From the NCBI GenBank assembly GCA_021775555.1, contig JAJFHP010000044.1, positions 1 to 59,230 of the forward strand: a stretch of DNA of 59,230 bases, read 5' to 3'. The stretch comes from Hyphomicrobiales bacterium (GTDB lineage Bacteria; Pseudomonadota; Alphaproteobacteria; Rhizobiales; Methyloligellaceae). Shown here in pieces: positions 47,132-54,172 of this stretch. Position 1 is the first letter of the stretch, and each line of letters begins with the position of its first letter. The notes under the pieces are model-generated. The model saw only the letters and a program-made list of their open reading frames with translations. It had not been told where the DNA came from and did not search any database. Position numbers and translations under genes: made by a program.

Positions 47132-48877
47132 TTACTGAGCCTTTTTGAGCTTCCTGAGATTGATCTTTGCCAGCGTTGCAAATGTCCCTTTGGGGAACTG
47201 GTCTAGGTAGGCTTGAAACATAGCTGGATCATCAGAGTCCTTGACGCTGTTCCAGAAGCTGAGTTCCATTTCTTGCGACGTGTTGGTTTTCGTTCTTTTT
47301 GGGTCACCAGCTTTATTTTGAGCAGCACTTTCGGTCTTTTTGGATATGGCCCCAAGACGCTTCAGGCCTTTCTTGCTCTCTTCAATAGAGGGGTCCAGTG
47401 CGAGAGCCTTCCGGAAATCGGCGATGGCCTTGTCTTTTTGGCCAATCATTTCGTAAATGTGGCCACGTGTATCATAGGCGCTGGCATATTTCGGGGACAA
47501 TTCAATCGCCCGATTTGCATCAGGCAGGCCCTCAGCAGCCTTACCCCACTTGAAATAAGCCCAAGCGCGATCGTTGTAAGGAGATGCTTCATTGGGCTGT
47601 AATTCGATTATCCTGTCATAGTCAGCGATGGCACGCCTATAGTCGCCTTTCTCCTCAAAAATCTCGGCGCGAGATGAATAGATATCAGAGTCTTTCGGAT
47701 CGAGATCAACAGCTTTATCGAAATCTGCAATAGCCTTGTCGTGCTTGCCCATTGCTAAATACACTTCGCCGCGGGTCAGATAGCCAAATGCATCTTTCGG
47801 ATATGTCTGAATAAACCTGTCGAAATCTGTGATTGCCTCTTTGTACTTTTGCAGAAACAGGTATGACGTACCACGGCTAGCGAGCGCTTGTTCATGGTCC
47901 TCGTCTTCTTCCAGTGCCTTCGTAAAATCCGCGACCGCCTTTTCGTACTTGTCAATCTCAAAATAAGAGTTGCCGCGACCATAATAGGCTATCAACTTTC
48001 CATGGCTGGACAGATCAAGGGTCATCCCCTTGCTGAAATCCGAGATTGCCTTCTGATAATCCTCGGCCCTGCGATGGTGATTGCCCCGGTTCAACCAGAA
48101 TGAGGGGCCTTCAGGATCGCTCGCAATTGCCTTGCTTCTGTCCTTGAGAGCCTTTTCAACATCGCCGCGATCTTCATGGATGTTTGCCCTGTCATTGTAT
48201 GCCCAAGCAAGGCTGGGATCAGTTTCAATAGCCTTGGAAAATTCAGCTAAGGCCCGATCCTGGTCGTCCTTTTCAGAGTAAATGTTCCCTCGCAAACGGT
48301 AGGACTCAGCATCTTTGGGATTGATCTCAATTGCCTTGGAAAAATCAGCCAGAGCACGATCATAATCTTCCTTGGCGTATAAAACCTTGCCGCGCTTCCG
48401 GTAGGGCGCTGCTTTTTTTCCGCGGAGCAAAATCAATATCGAATAGTCGGCAAACGCGAGGTCGTACTCTCCCTGCTCCTTGTAGATTTTACCCCGATGC
48501 TCATATGCATCAGAAGTTTTGGGATTGATCTTTATCGCTTTGGTGAAATCAGCGATCGCAAGGTCATTTTTTTCTTTCGTGTAGTACATTATTCCTCGGT
48601 TATTGTAGCTGAGGAAGTCTTTCGGGTAGGTCTTGATAGCTTGCGTGAAATCGGAGATGGCACGGTCATCCTCATCATTCAGCCCATACGCTTTGCCGCG
48701 ATTGTTGTATGCCGCGGAGCGGTTTTCTCTCGTCTCCCGCTTGCCTCTTTTGAGTATCTGGGTGCACCCCTTGATGACCCTGGCATAATCTTCGCTTACG
48801 CAGTCATCCCAAGCGTCAGCTTTCGCCAAAGTTGGAACATGTAGGAACGCTGTCAGAATTAACAAAATACGCAGCAT
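47132..48877 (-). CDS. Secreted or periplasmic TPR-repeat protein
   Basis: 581 residues from the ATG at 48877, which has GAGAGGGA just upstream and puts the signal peptide (LRILLILTAFLHVPTLAKA) first. About a dozen 34-residue tetratricopeptide repeats follow, seen as recurring KAIADFxKAIxLxPKDxxxYxxRG. A C-terminal segment has QEMELSFWNSVKDSDDPAMFQAYLDQFPKGTFATLAK, which resembles caspase-associated or Sel1-like scaffolding tails. It is probably a protein-protein adaptor. Its partner is unknown. Confidence 0.82.
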   Translation of the reverse strand: MLRILLILTAFLHVPTLAKADAWDDCVSEDYARVIKGCTQILKRGKRETRENRSAAYNNRGKAYGLNDEDDRAISDFTQAIKTYPKDFLSYNNRGIMYYTKEKNDLAIADFTKAIKINPKTSDAYEHRGKIYKEQGEYDLAFADYSILILLRGKKAAPYRKRGKVLYAKEDYDRALADFSKAIEINPKDAESYRLRGNIYSEKDDQDRALAEFSKAIETDPSLAWAYNDRANIHEDRGDVEKALKDRSKAIASDPEGPSFWLNRGNHHRRAEDYQKAISDFSKGMTLDLSSHGKLIAYYGRGNSYFEIDKYEKAVADFTKALEEDEDHEQALASRGTSYLFLQKYKEAITDFDRFIQTYPKDAFGYLTRGEVYLAMGKHDKAIADFDKAVDLDPKDSDIYSSRAEIFEEKGDYRRAIADYDRIIELQPNEASPYNDRAWAYFKWGKAAEGLPDANRAIELSPKYASAYDTRGHIYEMIGQKDKAIADFRKALALDPSIEESKKGLKRLGAISKKTESAAQNKAGDPKRTKTNTSQEMELSFWNSVKDSDDPAMFQAYLDQFPKGTFATLAKINLRKLKKAQ

Positions 48878-49218
48878 CAGGTCCCTCTCATCGGTCATAA
48901 TCCGTTGCTGCAAGTCTATATGTAGGGAAGACGTATTGTCACGGTGTGGCTGGGCCTTGAACGTCCACTTTGCACCTTAAAGCATCCATGGCTAACCATC
49001 GCTCTCTTCCCTTCTCCCCTCTTTCTGCTAGTCTCACCCTCCGCTCTATGTGTGGCTAGGGTTCCGCTGACATTGCATGTCGCAAAACAGGTCTGGACCG
49101 AGCGCCACGAAAAGCCGCGATCTAAAACACGTGGCAGACACCTTAAAGACGAGAAAGCTAGGGGGGATAGGCGGGTGCAATTTTGCACGGCCCTGATCCA
49201 TGTCTTTAAGGGTATCCC
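48878..49218 (+). other. Gap between the TPR gene and the second EamA transporter, with structured leader
   Basis: No gene. A minus-strand promoter candidate of the TPR gene and a nested inverted-repeat leader on the plus strand (49104-49221, listed separately) are seen. CACCTTAAAG occurs twice, at 48973-48982 and 49139-49148. Confidence 0.5.
48915..48942 (-). promoter_or_regulatory. Candidate promoter of the TPR gene
   Basis: GTGACA (complement of 48937-48942) and TATAGA (complement of 48915-48920) are 16 bases apart and lie about 38 bases before the proposed TPR start codon. Confidence 0.4.
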
Positions 49219-49221
49219 ATG
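49104..49221 (+). promoter_or_regulatory. Structured 5' leader before EamA gene, possible RBS-occluding fold
   Basis: Seen: GCCACG (49104-49109) with CGTGGC (49130-49135); then CCTTAAAGAC (49141-49150) with GTCTTTAAGG (49202-49211), a perfect 10-bp stem whose right arm contains AAGG of the ribosome site AAGGG; nested inside, GGAT (49165-49168) with ATCC (49196-49199) and GTGCAA (49175-49180) with TTGCAC (49183-49188). GGGATA (49164-49169) can instead pair with TATCCC (49213-49218) just before the ATG, which would make an H-type pseudoknot. No known riboswitch family was recognised. A regulatory role is inference. Confidence 0.4.
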
Positions 49222-50076
49222 ACCCCTCTCGCCCTCGCCCTCGTGCTCACCGCCGCCTGTTGTCACGCGACCTGGAATTTTCTCGTCAAGCAGGTCAATG
49301 GTGGACCGGAACTGGTCTGGCTGTTCTCGGTTATTTCCATCGTCCTCTATCTCCCGGTCGCAATCTGGATTTTCGTCGTTGAGCAACCAGTCCTTGGCTT
49401 GAACGAAATCGGCTTTTGCATCGTCGGTGCCGCACTGCATCTGGCATATTTCCTGCTGCTCCAGCAGGGCTACCGGAAAGGCGACCTTTCACTTGTCTAC
49501 CCCACGGCCCGGGCAACGGGTCCGTTGCTTTCTACCGGCTTTGCCGTGGCGTTTCTGGGGGAACATCTGACCTGGCCGATTTTTCTGGGCGGATTGGCAA
49601 TCGTTGTCGGGGTTGTGTTCCTTACTGGCGGGTTCAGACATGGCGTGCGAAATCTCACGAGTTCTCTGGCATTTGGCCTCGGCGCCGGGTTTCTGATTGG
49701 CAGCTACACCGTCTGGGATGCCTACATCGTGAAGGTGCTTCTGGTGCCGCCATTGCTGCTCGACTACACATTCAGCCTGATGCGCGCTGGTGCGCTGGCG
49801 CCTTACGCCTGGCGCCGCAGGGACCTGGTCAGGGCCCAGTGGCGGGATCATCGCAAGGCCGTACTCGGTATCGCGGTGTTCAACCCGCTCGCCTATATCC
49901 TCGTTCTTGTCGCACTCACCTTCACGCCGGTAGTCTACGTCGCACCGGCGCGTGAGGTGAGCGTTCTCATCACCGTCATGATCGGCACATTGGTTCTGGG
50001 TGAAGGAGATTTCAGATCGCGCATGGGCTGGGCCCTGCTCATTCTTGCCGGAATGATGTTGCTGTCATTGTCGTGA
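49219..50076 (+). CDS. EamA family (DMT superfamily) transporter
   Basis: 285 residues, hydrophobic throughout, with two EamA repeats (TPLALALVLTAACCHATWNFLVKQV first, and a second beginning near ASLAFGLGAGFLIGSYTVWDAYIV). LSLVYPTARATGPLLSTGFAVAFLGE is typical of the family. The substrate is unknown. The ATG at 49219 has AAGGG six bases upstream inside the right arm of a leader stem, so translation may be controlled by RNA structure. Confidence 0.9.
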   Translation: MTPLALALVLTAACCHATWNFLVKQVNGGPELVWLFSVISIVLYLPVAIWIFVVEQPVLGLNEIGFCIVGAALHLAYFLLLQQGYRKGDLSLVYPTARATGPLLSTGFAVAFLGEHLTWPIFLGGLAIVVGVVFLTGGFRHGVRNLTSSLAFGLGAGFLIGSYTVWDAYIVKVLLVPPLLLDYTFSLMRAGALAPYAWRRRDLVRAQWRDHRKAVLGIAVFNPLAYILVLVALTFTPVVYVAPAREVSVLITVMIGTLVLGEGDFRSRMGWALLILAGMMLLSLS

Positions 50077-50142
50077 AACACATAACGCCAACGCTGTAAG
50101 GCTCAGCGAATCTGCTAAGCTTGTCCAGATGGGGAACCCGCT

Positions 50143-51639
50143 TTGATACGGCTCGCACAGGCACAACTGCAGAAGAAACTGCTGCCGGGCACGCAACCCG
50201 CTCCGGCCGCAAAGACTCCGCCTGTATCTCCCGAGGAAATGACTCCACCGGAAACGAAGACCGCCGTGGTTCCGGAATTCGATCTTGAGAAAATTTTCGT
50301 CGACATATCGGATAGCGTCCTTGGCACTATCGACGCGTTGGCCACGCCCTGGGCATTCCTGCAGTTGCTGGTGGTTCTGGCGTGTTTCGGCATCGCCAAG
50401 CTTATTTCAACTCAGCTCACGCCTGTATTTGAAGAGCAGTTGAGGGGCATCGAATCCCAACCGCAGTTACAGCGCACGCTGGTGATTCCGCTGAGGCGGC
50501 TGACCTGGATCCTGTTCGCGCTGTTTTTATGGATAGCGGCTTATCTGCTGCGCGAGGTGACATGGCCGAGCCGGGGCTATTATGTCGGCCTGGCCGCGAC
50601 ACTGGCCGTGGTCGGGATCATCATCTCTGTGATCTCCCGTTTCATCCGCAACCGCTCTCTGGCGACACTGTTCACCTACACCGCCTGGGCCATTGCCGGG
50701 CTTCATATTATTGGGCTGCTCAACCAAACGCTCCTCGCGCTCGATGCAGCGGCATTCTCGATTGGCGAGTTTCGTCTTTCCATGCTGGCGGTAATGAAGG
50801 CGATTTTGTTTCTCACCGTCCTCATCTGGCTCGCCACGATCACCGGAAATTTCCTGGAACGGCGCCTGCGGCAGAACGAGGACCTGGCGCCGGCACTTCA
50901 GGAGCTACTCACCAAATTCATTAAATTCACCCTGCTGACCATCGCCGTGCTCGGCACGATTTCAGCGGTCGGCCTCGATCTCACGGCACTGACAGTGTTT
51001 TCCGGCGCGCTTGGTCTGGGCATAGGTTTTGGCCTCCAGAAGATCGCGTCGAATATCATCAGCGGCATCATCATCCTATCGGACCGCTCGATCAAACCGG
51101 GCGATGTCATATCGCTTGGCGATACCTTTGGCTGGATCAACTCGCTCAACTCCCGCTACGTGTCGGTCATCACCCGTGATGGAGTTGAATATCTGATTCC
51201 GAATGAGAGTTTCGTTTCGGAACAGGTTGTCAATTGGTCTTACTCCAACAGGAATATCCGCCTCGAGATCAAGTTTGGCATCGGTTACGACGCCGACCCG
51301 CATATGGTGAAAAAAATCGCGGTTGAGAATGTGTTGAGTCTTGACCGCGTTCTGGAACGTCCTGCGCCCGTCTGTCACATCGTCGGTTTTGGCGACTCTT
51401 CCATCGATTTCGTTCTGCGTTTCTGGATCCGCGATCCCAAGAACGGCCTGACCAATATCCGCGGCGACGTGTTTCTCGCCCTGTGGGACGCCTTCAAGAA
51501 GTACGGTATCGAAATCCCCTACCCGCACCGCCAGCTTATTTTCCCGGCCAATAAGGAGGCGGGGCCGGTAATAGAAAAATCCGCCAAAGCCACACCGAAG
51601 AGTCGCCGGTCAGCGTCAGCGCGCTCAAAGGCAAAATGA
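50143..51639 (+). CDS. MscS-type mechanosensitive channel
   Basis: 498 residues from a TTG at 50143 (GGGGA about 10 bases upstream). A Pro-rich N-terminus (about 1-45), several membrane segments, and the MscS pore helix and domain near residue 287 (GALGLGIGFGLQKIASNIISGIIIL). The cytoplasmic part contains SLGDTFGWINSLNSRYVSVITRDG and NLLIPN-like DGVEYLIPNESFVSE. It should release osmolytes on hypo-osmotic shock. A basic Ala/Ser-rich tail ends it. It is convergent with DUF938. Confidence 0.91.
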   Translation: MIRLAQAQLQKKLLPGTQPAPAAKTPPVSPEEMTPPETKTAVVPEFDLEKIFVDISDSVLGTIDALATPWAFLQLLVVLACFGIAKLISTQLTPVFEEQLRGIESQPQLQRTLVIPLRRLTWILFALFLWIAAYLLREVTWPSRGYYVGLAATLAVVGIIISVISRFIRNRSLATLFTYTAWAIAGLHIIGLLNQTLLALDAAAFSIGEFRLSMLAVMKAILFLTVLIWLATITGNFLERRLRQNEDLAPALQELLTKFIKFTLLTIAVLGTISAVGLDLTALTVFSGALGLGIGFGLQKIASNIISGIIILSDRSIKPGDVISLGDTFGWINSLNSRYVSVITRDGVEYLIPNESFVSEQVVNWSYSNRNIRLEIKFGIGYDADPHMVKKIAVENVLSLDRVLERPAPVCHIVGFGDSSIDFVLRFWIRDPKNGLTNIRGDVFLALWDAFKKYGIEIPYPHRQLIFPANKEAGPVIEKSAKATPKSRRSASARSKAK

Positions 51640-51668
51640 CATTAGATACCAAGTGGGATGATGCGGTT

Positions 51669-52289
51669 TTAGTATTTTCTGAAAATCAGTGAAAAATTGT
51701 TTGCCGGCATCTCCTGTGCCTGCTCCGGGTGTAACCCGCTTTTTTCAGCTGCATGTTCCACCTCGCCCATATCGCGCACACCCCATTCCTCGTTTTGATC
51801 CTTCAGCCACTTCTCGAACTTGATATTACTAGGGGCTGTATGGGCGCCGTCCTTGCGATAAGGGCCGTAGAGATATAGCAATCCGCCCGGCACCAGCAAT
51901 TCTCCCGCGCCACGCAGCAAACCCAGCGTCACCGACCAGGGCGCGATATGAACAAGGTTGATCGCCAAAACTGCGTCGAGCGGACCCTCGAGCGGCTCTT
52001 GCCACCTGGCGCAGGTCACATCGAGATCGAGAGGCGGTGCGAGATTCTCCAGCGCGGCTTTTTCCCTCCACGCAGAGATACTGTCCCGGGCATGCTCATC
52101 CGGGTCGCTTGGAGTCCAGTCGATACCGGGAAAGGACTTTGCAAAAGCAGCCACATGCTGGCCGGACCCGCTGGCAATCTCCAAGACGCGGCCGCTCCGT
52201 GGGAGACAAGTTCCCAGCACTTCCAGAATGGGCGTTAAATTGCGTCCAACCGAAGGAGATTGCAGGAGGTGTGGGTCTGGAGAAGTCAG
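51669..52289 (-). CDS. DUF938 family (METTL26-like) methyltransferase with probable CTG start
   Basis: 206 residues if translation begins at the CTG at 52289. [53 protein letters not shown] and the end [12 protein letters not shown] match DUF938, related to human METTL26. The family's conserved N-terminal segment is present as [20 protein letters not shown], upstream of the GTG at 52220, and no ATG, GTG or TTG lies in frame between it and the rpmB stop. CTG (52289-52287) overlaps that stop as CTGA, so coupled re-initiation is plausible. The GTG would lose conserved residues. The methylated substrate is unknown. Confidence 0.8.
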   Translation of the reverse strand: MTSPDPHLLQSPSVGRNLTPILEVLGTCLPRSGRVLEIASGSGQHVAAFAKSFPGIDWTPSDPDEHARDSISAWREKAALENLAPPLDLDVTCARWQEPLEGPLDAVLAINLVHIAPWSVTLGLLRGAGELLVPGGLLYLYGPYRKDGAHTAPSNIKFEKWLKDQNEEWGVRDMGEVEHAAEKSGLHPEQAQEMPANNFSLIFRKY

Positions 52290-52576
52290 GAGGCCGAGGC
52301 TTGCGCTTTTTCAACCAGCCGTTTGATACGACGTGCTTTCAGCGACAAATCACCCGCCTTGGCCTTGTTCAGGAATGCATCAAGCCCGCCACGATGCTCA
52401 ACTGTGCGAATTGCATTGGCGCTAACGCGCAGCCGTATGGAACGGCCGAGGACATCGCTCAGCAAGCTGGTGTTACACAGATTGGGCAAAAAGCGCCGGC
52501 GGGTCCTGTTATGCGCATGAGAGACATTGTTGCCTGTCATGACTGCCTTGCCTGTAAGTTCGCAAACCCGGGACAT
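52286..52576 (-). CDS. rpmB: 50S ribosomal protein L28
   Basis: 96 residues, typical for alphaproteobacteria. [32 protein letters not shown] is the L28 signature, and the C-terminus ([18 protein letters not shown]) is normal. A structural component of the large ribosomal subunit. Its stop overlaps the proposed CTG start of the DUF938 gene. A strong promoter lies just upstream. Confidence 0.97.
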   Translation of the reverse strand: MSRVCELTGKAVMTGNNVSHAHNRTRRRFLPNLCNTSLLSDVLGRSIRLRVSANAIRTVEHRGGLDAFLNKAKAGDLSLKARRIKRLVEKAQASAS

Positions 52577-52627
52577 GAAAATGCTCCTGAAAAGTCAATA
52601 ATTGTCTGAAGTAACCGAAGGCGCGAT

Positions 52628-52656
52628 GATATACGGCCCTGGCGTACAGCCGTCAA
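52628..52656 (-). promoter_or_regulatory. rpmB promoter
   Basis: TTGACG (complement of 52651-52656) and TATATC (complement of 52628-52633) stand exactly 17 bases apart, about 50 bases before the rpmB ATG. This is the best-formed promoter in the window. Confidence 0.6.
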
Positions 52657-52792
52657 GGTGAGCGCGTACGTGCGAGCGCAATGTTTGTGCCTTGGGCTGA
52701 ACTGTTGCAGTCTGGAACACGTGCTAACACATAATTGACGAATTCAAGCAATAACCAAGGCAGTTCCATGGCGCACGCGGGCAGCCCTTAAG

Positions 52793-53692
52793 ATGCGATA
52801 TCTTTCCATGCAGGTTCCAATCATTGTCAGGAAGGCAAGAACCCTTGCGGTCGCTGCGCCGATCTTGCTGGCTGGAGTGAGCCTGCCCGCACCCGGCTCG
52901 CAGGATCTCTCTGCGGCCGCCCTGCACACGCGTTTCGCCGCCGTTTACTCCATACGTTTCGCAGGGATAACACTTGGCAAGTTCGAGGTGTGGTCGAATC
53001 TGAATGACGACAGCTACTCGATGCGCGCCAAGGGCGGTCTAAAATTCATCACCGGCCTGCTGTTCGAGATCAAGGGCGGCACTACAACGACTGGCGCGGT
53101 GACCAAGAATGGACCGATACCCTCATCCTTCGCGTTCGACTTCAAGACCAAGAAGCACAGGGGTGAACTTGCCATGATGTTCGATGGCAACGCGGTCTCG
53201 CACATCATGGCCAAGCCGCCATTTGTCGAAAACCCAAAAGACATCCCCATCACCCCGGCGCATGTCAAAGGTGTTCTCGACCCCCTGAGCGCCATGTTTT
53301 TCACTGCCAAGACGGGGAAGCAAAATGCCGACGGATCAATATGCCCCTCGCGCATCCCCGTTTTCGACGGAAAGCAGCGCTTCGATTTGCTTCTGTCCCA
53401 CAAGAAAACCGTCAAGGTCAAAAAGAAACGCGGCAAGGGTAAGTTTCGCGGCATAGCGGTTGTATGCCAGATAAAATATGTCCCCATCGCCGGCTACAAG
53501 CCGAGCAACGCAGGGGTCAAATTCATGTCGGCGACCGACGACATCGAGGTTTGGCTCATCAAAGTGCCCAATAATGATATGTATGTGCCTTACCATGTGA
53601 GCATCCCGACACCCTATGGCACGGCGTCCGCCACCTCGACCGCCTTCAATGTCGAAGTTCCAGGGCAAAAGAAAATCACCGTCATCCACTGA
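52793..53692 (+). CDS. DUF3108 domain-containing protein
   Basis: 299 residues. A basic N-terminus and hydrophobic segment (RTLAVAAPILLAGVSLPAPG) form a signal peptide. The rest is a DUF3108-type beta-rich periplasmic domain (FAAVYSIRFAGITLGKFEVWSN, FAFDFKTKKHRG, VLDPLSAMFF). Its function is unknown. It sits between rpmB (divergent) and the helicase, as in many alphaproteobacteria. A second ATG five codons in (52808) is possible. Confidence 0.9.
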   Translation: MRYLSMQVPIIVRKARTLAVAAPILLAGVSLPAPGSQDLSAAALHTRFAAVYSIRFAGITLGKFEVWSNLNDDSYSMRAKGGLKFITGLLFEIKGGTTTTGAVTKNGPIPSSFAFDFKTKKHRGELAMMFDGNAVSHIMAKPPFVENPKDIPITPAHVKGVLDPLSAMFFTAKTGKQNADGSICPSRIPVFDGKQRFDLLLSHKKTVKVKKKRGKGKFRGIAVVCQIKYVPIAGYKPSNAGVKFMSATDDIEVWLIKVPNNDMYVPYHVSIPTPYGTASATSTAFNVEVPGQKKITVIH

Positions 53693-53733
53693 CGTCCATA
53701 ATATCACTCCAGCACACGGATTAAGACTATCCC

Positions 53734-53760
53734 CCGCCAGGGGCTCTCTGGCGGTGTTTT
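53734..53760 (+). terminator. Rho-independent terminator after DUF3108 gene
   Basis: CCGCCAG (53734-53740) pairs with CTGGCGG (53748-53754) across a 7-base loop, followed by TGTTTTGC. Confidence 0.65.
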
Positions 53761-53838
53761 GCTCTGGTTAAAAGTTAACGCGAGAGCTCCAAAATCAACA
53801 TCTTGTAGGGAACAGGCCGCGAATATTAACACTCTCCT

Positions 53839-53879
53839 GATTCGGACCCGGTTCGTTCGCGGTCTCTTCGAATTATTAA
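53839..53879 (+). repeat. Imperfect 41-base repeat, copy 1
   Basis: Core GATTCGGAC (53839-53847), 2 bases, GGTTCGTTC (53850-53858), 13 bases, ATTATTAA (53872-53879). It contains one GANTC site and matches copy 2 at 54063-54103 in the order and spacing of these blocks. Confidence 0.7.
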
Positions 53880-54062
53880 CATCCCTGCTCAAACCAAGGG
53901 TGGTCATGGCCCCTCTCATATGTTTCATACTGGACAGCCTGTTAACAAACTGGGGATAATTTCTTGCTGTCCAGCATGGTGTCAGGAGTGCGTTTGGTTT
54001 CAGTGTCCTGCCTTCCACACAACATGTCGTAGTGAACGAAAATCGAATCTTTGCGAGTCAGC

Positions 54063-54103
54063 GATTCGGACAGGGTTCGTTCTGGAATCGTTCCATTTAT
54101 TAA
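54063..54103 (+). repeat. Imperfect 41-base repeat, copy 2
   Basis: Core GATTCGGAC (54063-54071), 2 bases, GGTTCGTTC (54074-54082), then TTTATTAA (54096-54103). It lies 224 bases after copy 1 and about 70 bases before the helicase start. Confidence 0.7.
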
Positions 54104-54172
54104 TGCCGCTACCTGTTTTAGCCCTCAAAAGTGCAGTATCCAGCGCTTTTCCTGTTTTCTAGGGTCATCGCT

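Larger units (their letters stand above)
53693..54172 (+). other. Long helicase upstream region with repeats and GANTC sites
   Basis: No gene is seen after the DUF3108 terminator. A 41-base imperfect repeat occurs twice (53839-53879 and 54063-54103), starting GATTCGGAC, then GGTTCGTTC, then ending near TTATTAA at the same spacing. Five GANTC sites are present (53839, 54045, 54055, 54063, 54085), the last four within 45 bases. TTAAC occurs several times, and TGGGGATAA (53951-53959) is one mismatch from a DnaA box on the other strand. It should hold the helicase promoter and may be cell-cycle regulated. Confidence 0.55.

Noticed and set aside
49141-49221. EamA leader as a SAM-II or SAM-V riboswitch
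   Set aside because: The pseudoknot outline is similar, but the conserved core sequences of those classes, as I know them, are not present.
53700-54172. Helicase upstream region as chromosome replication origin
   Set aside because: GANTC and TTAAC sites are present, but there is only one imperfect DnaA box and none of the usual neighbours (hemE, dnaA, parAB, repABC).
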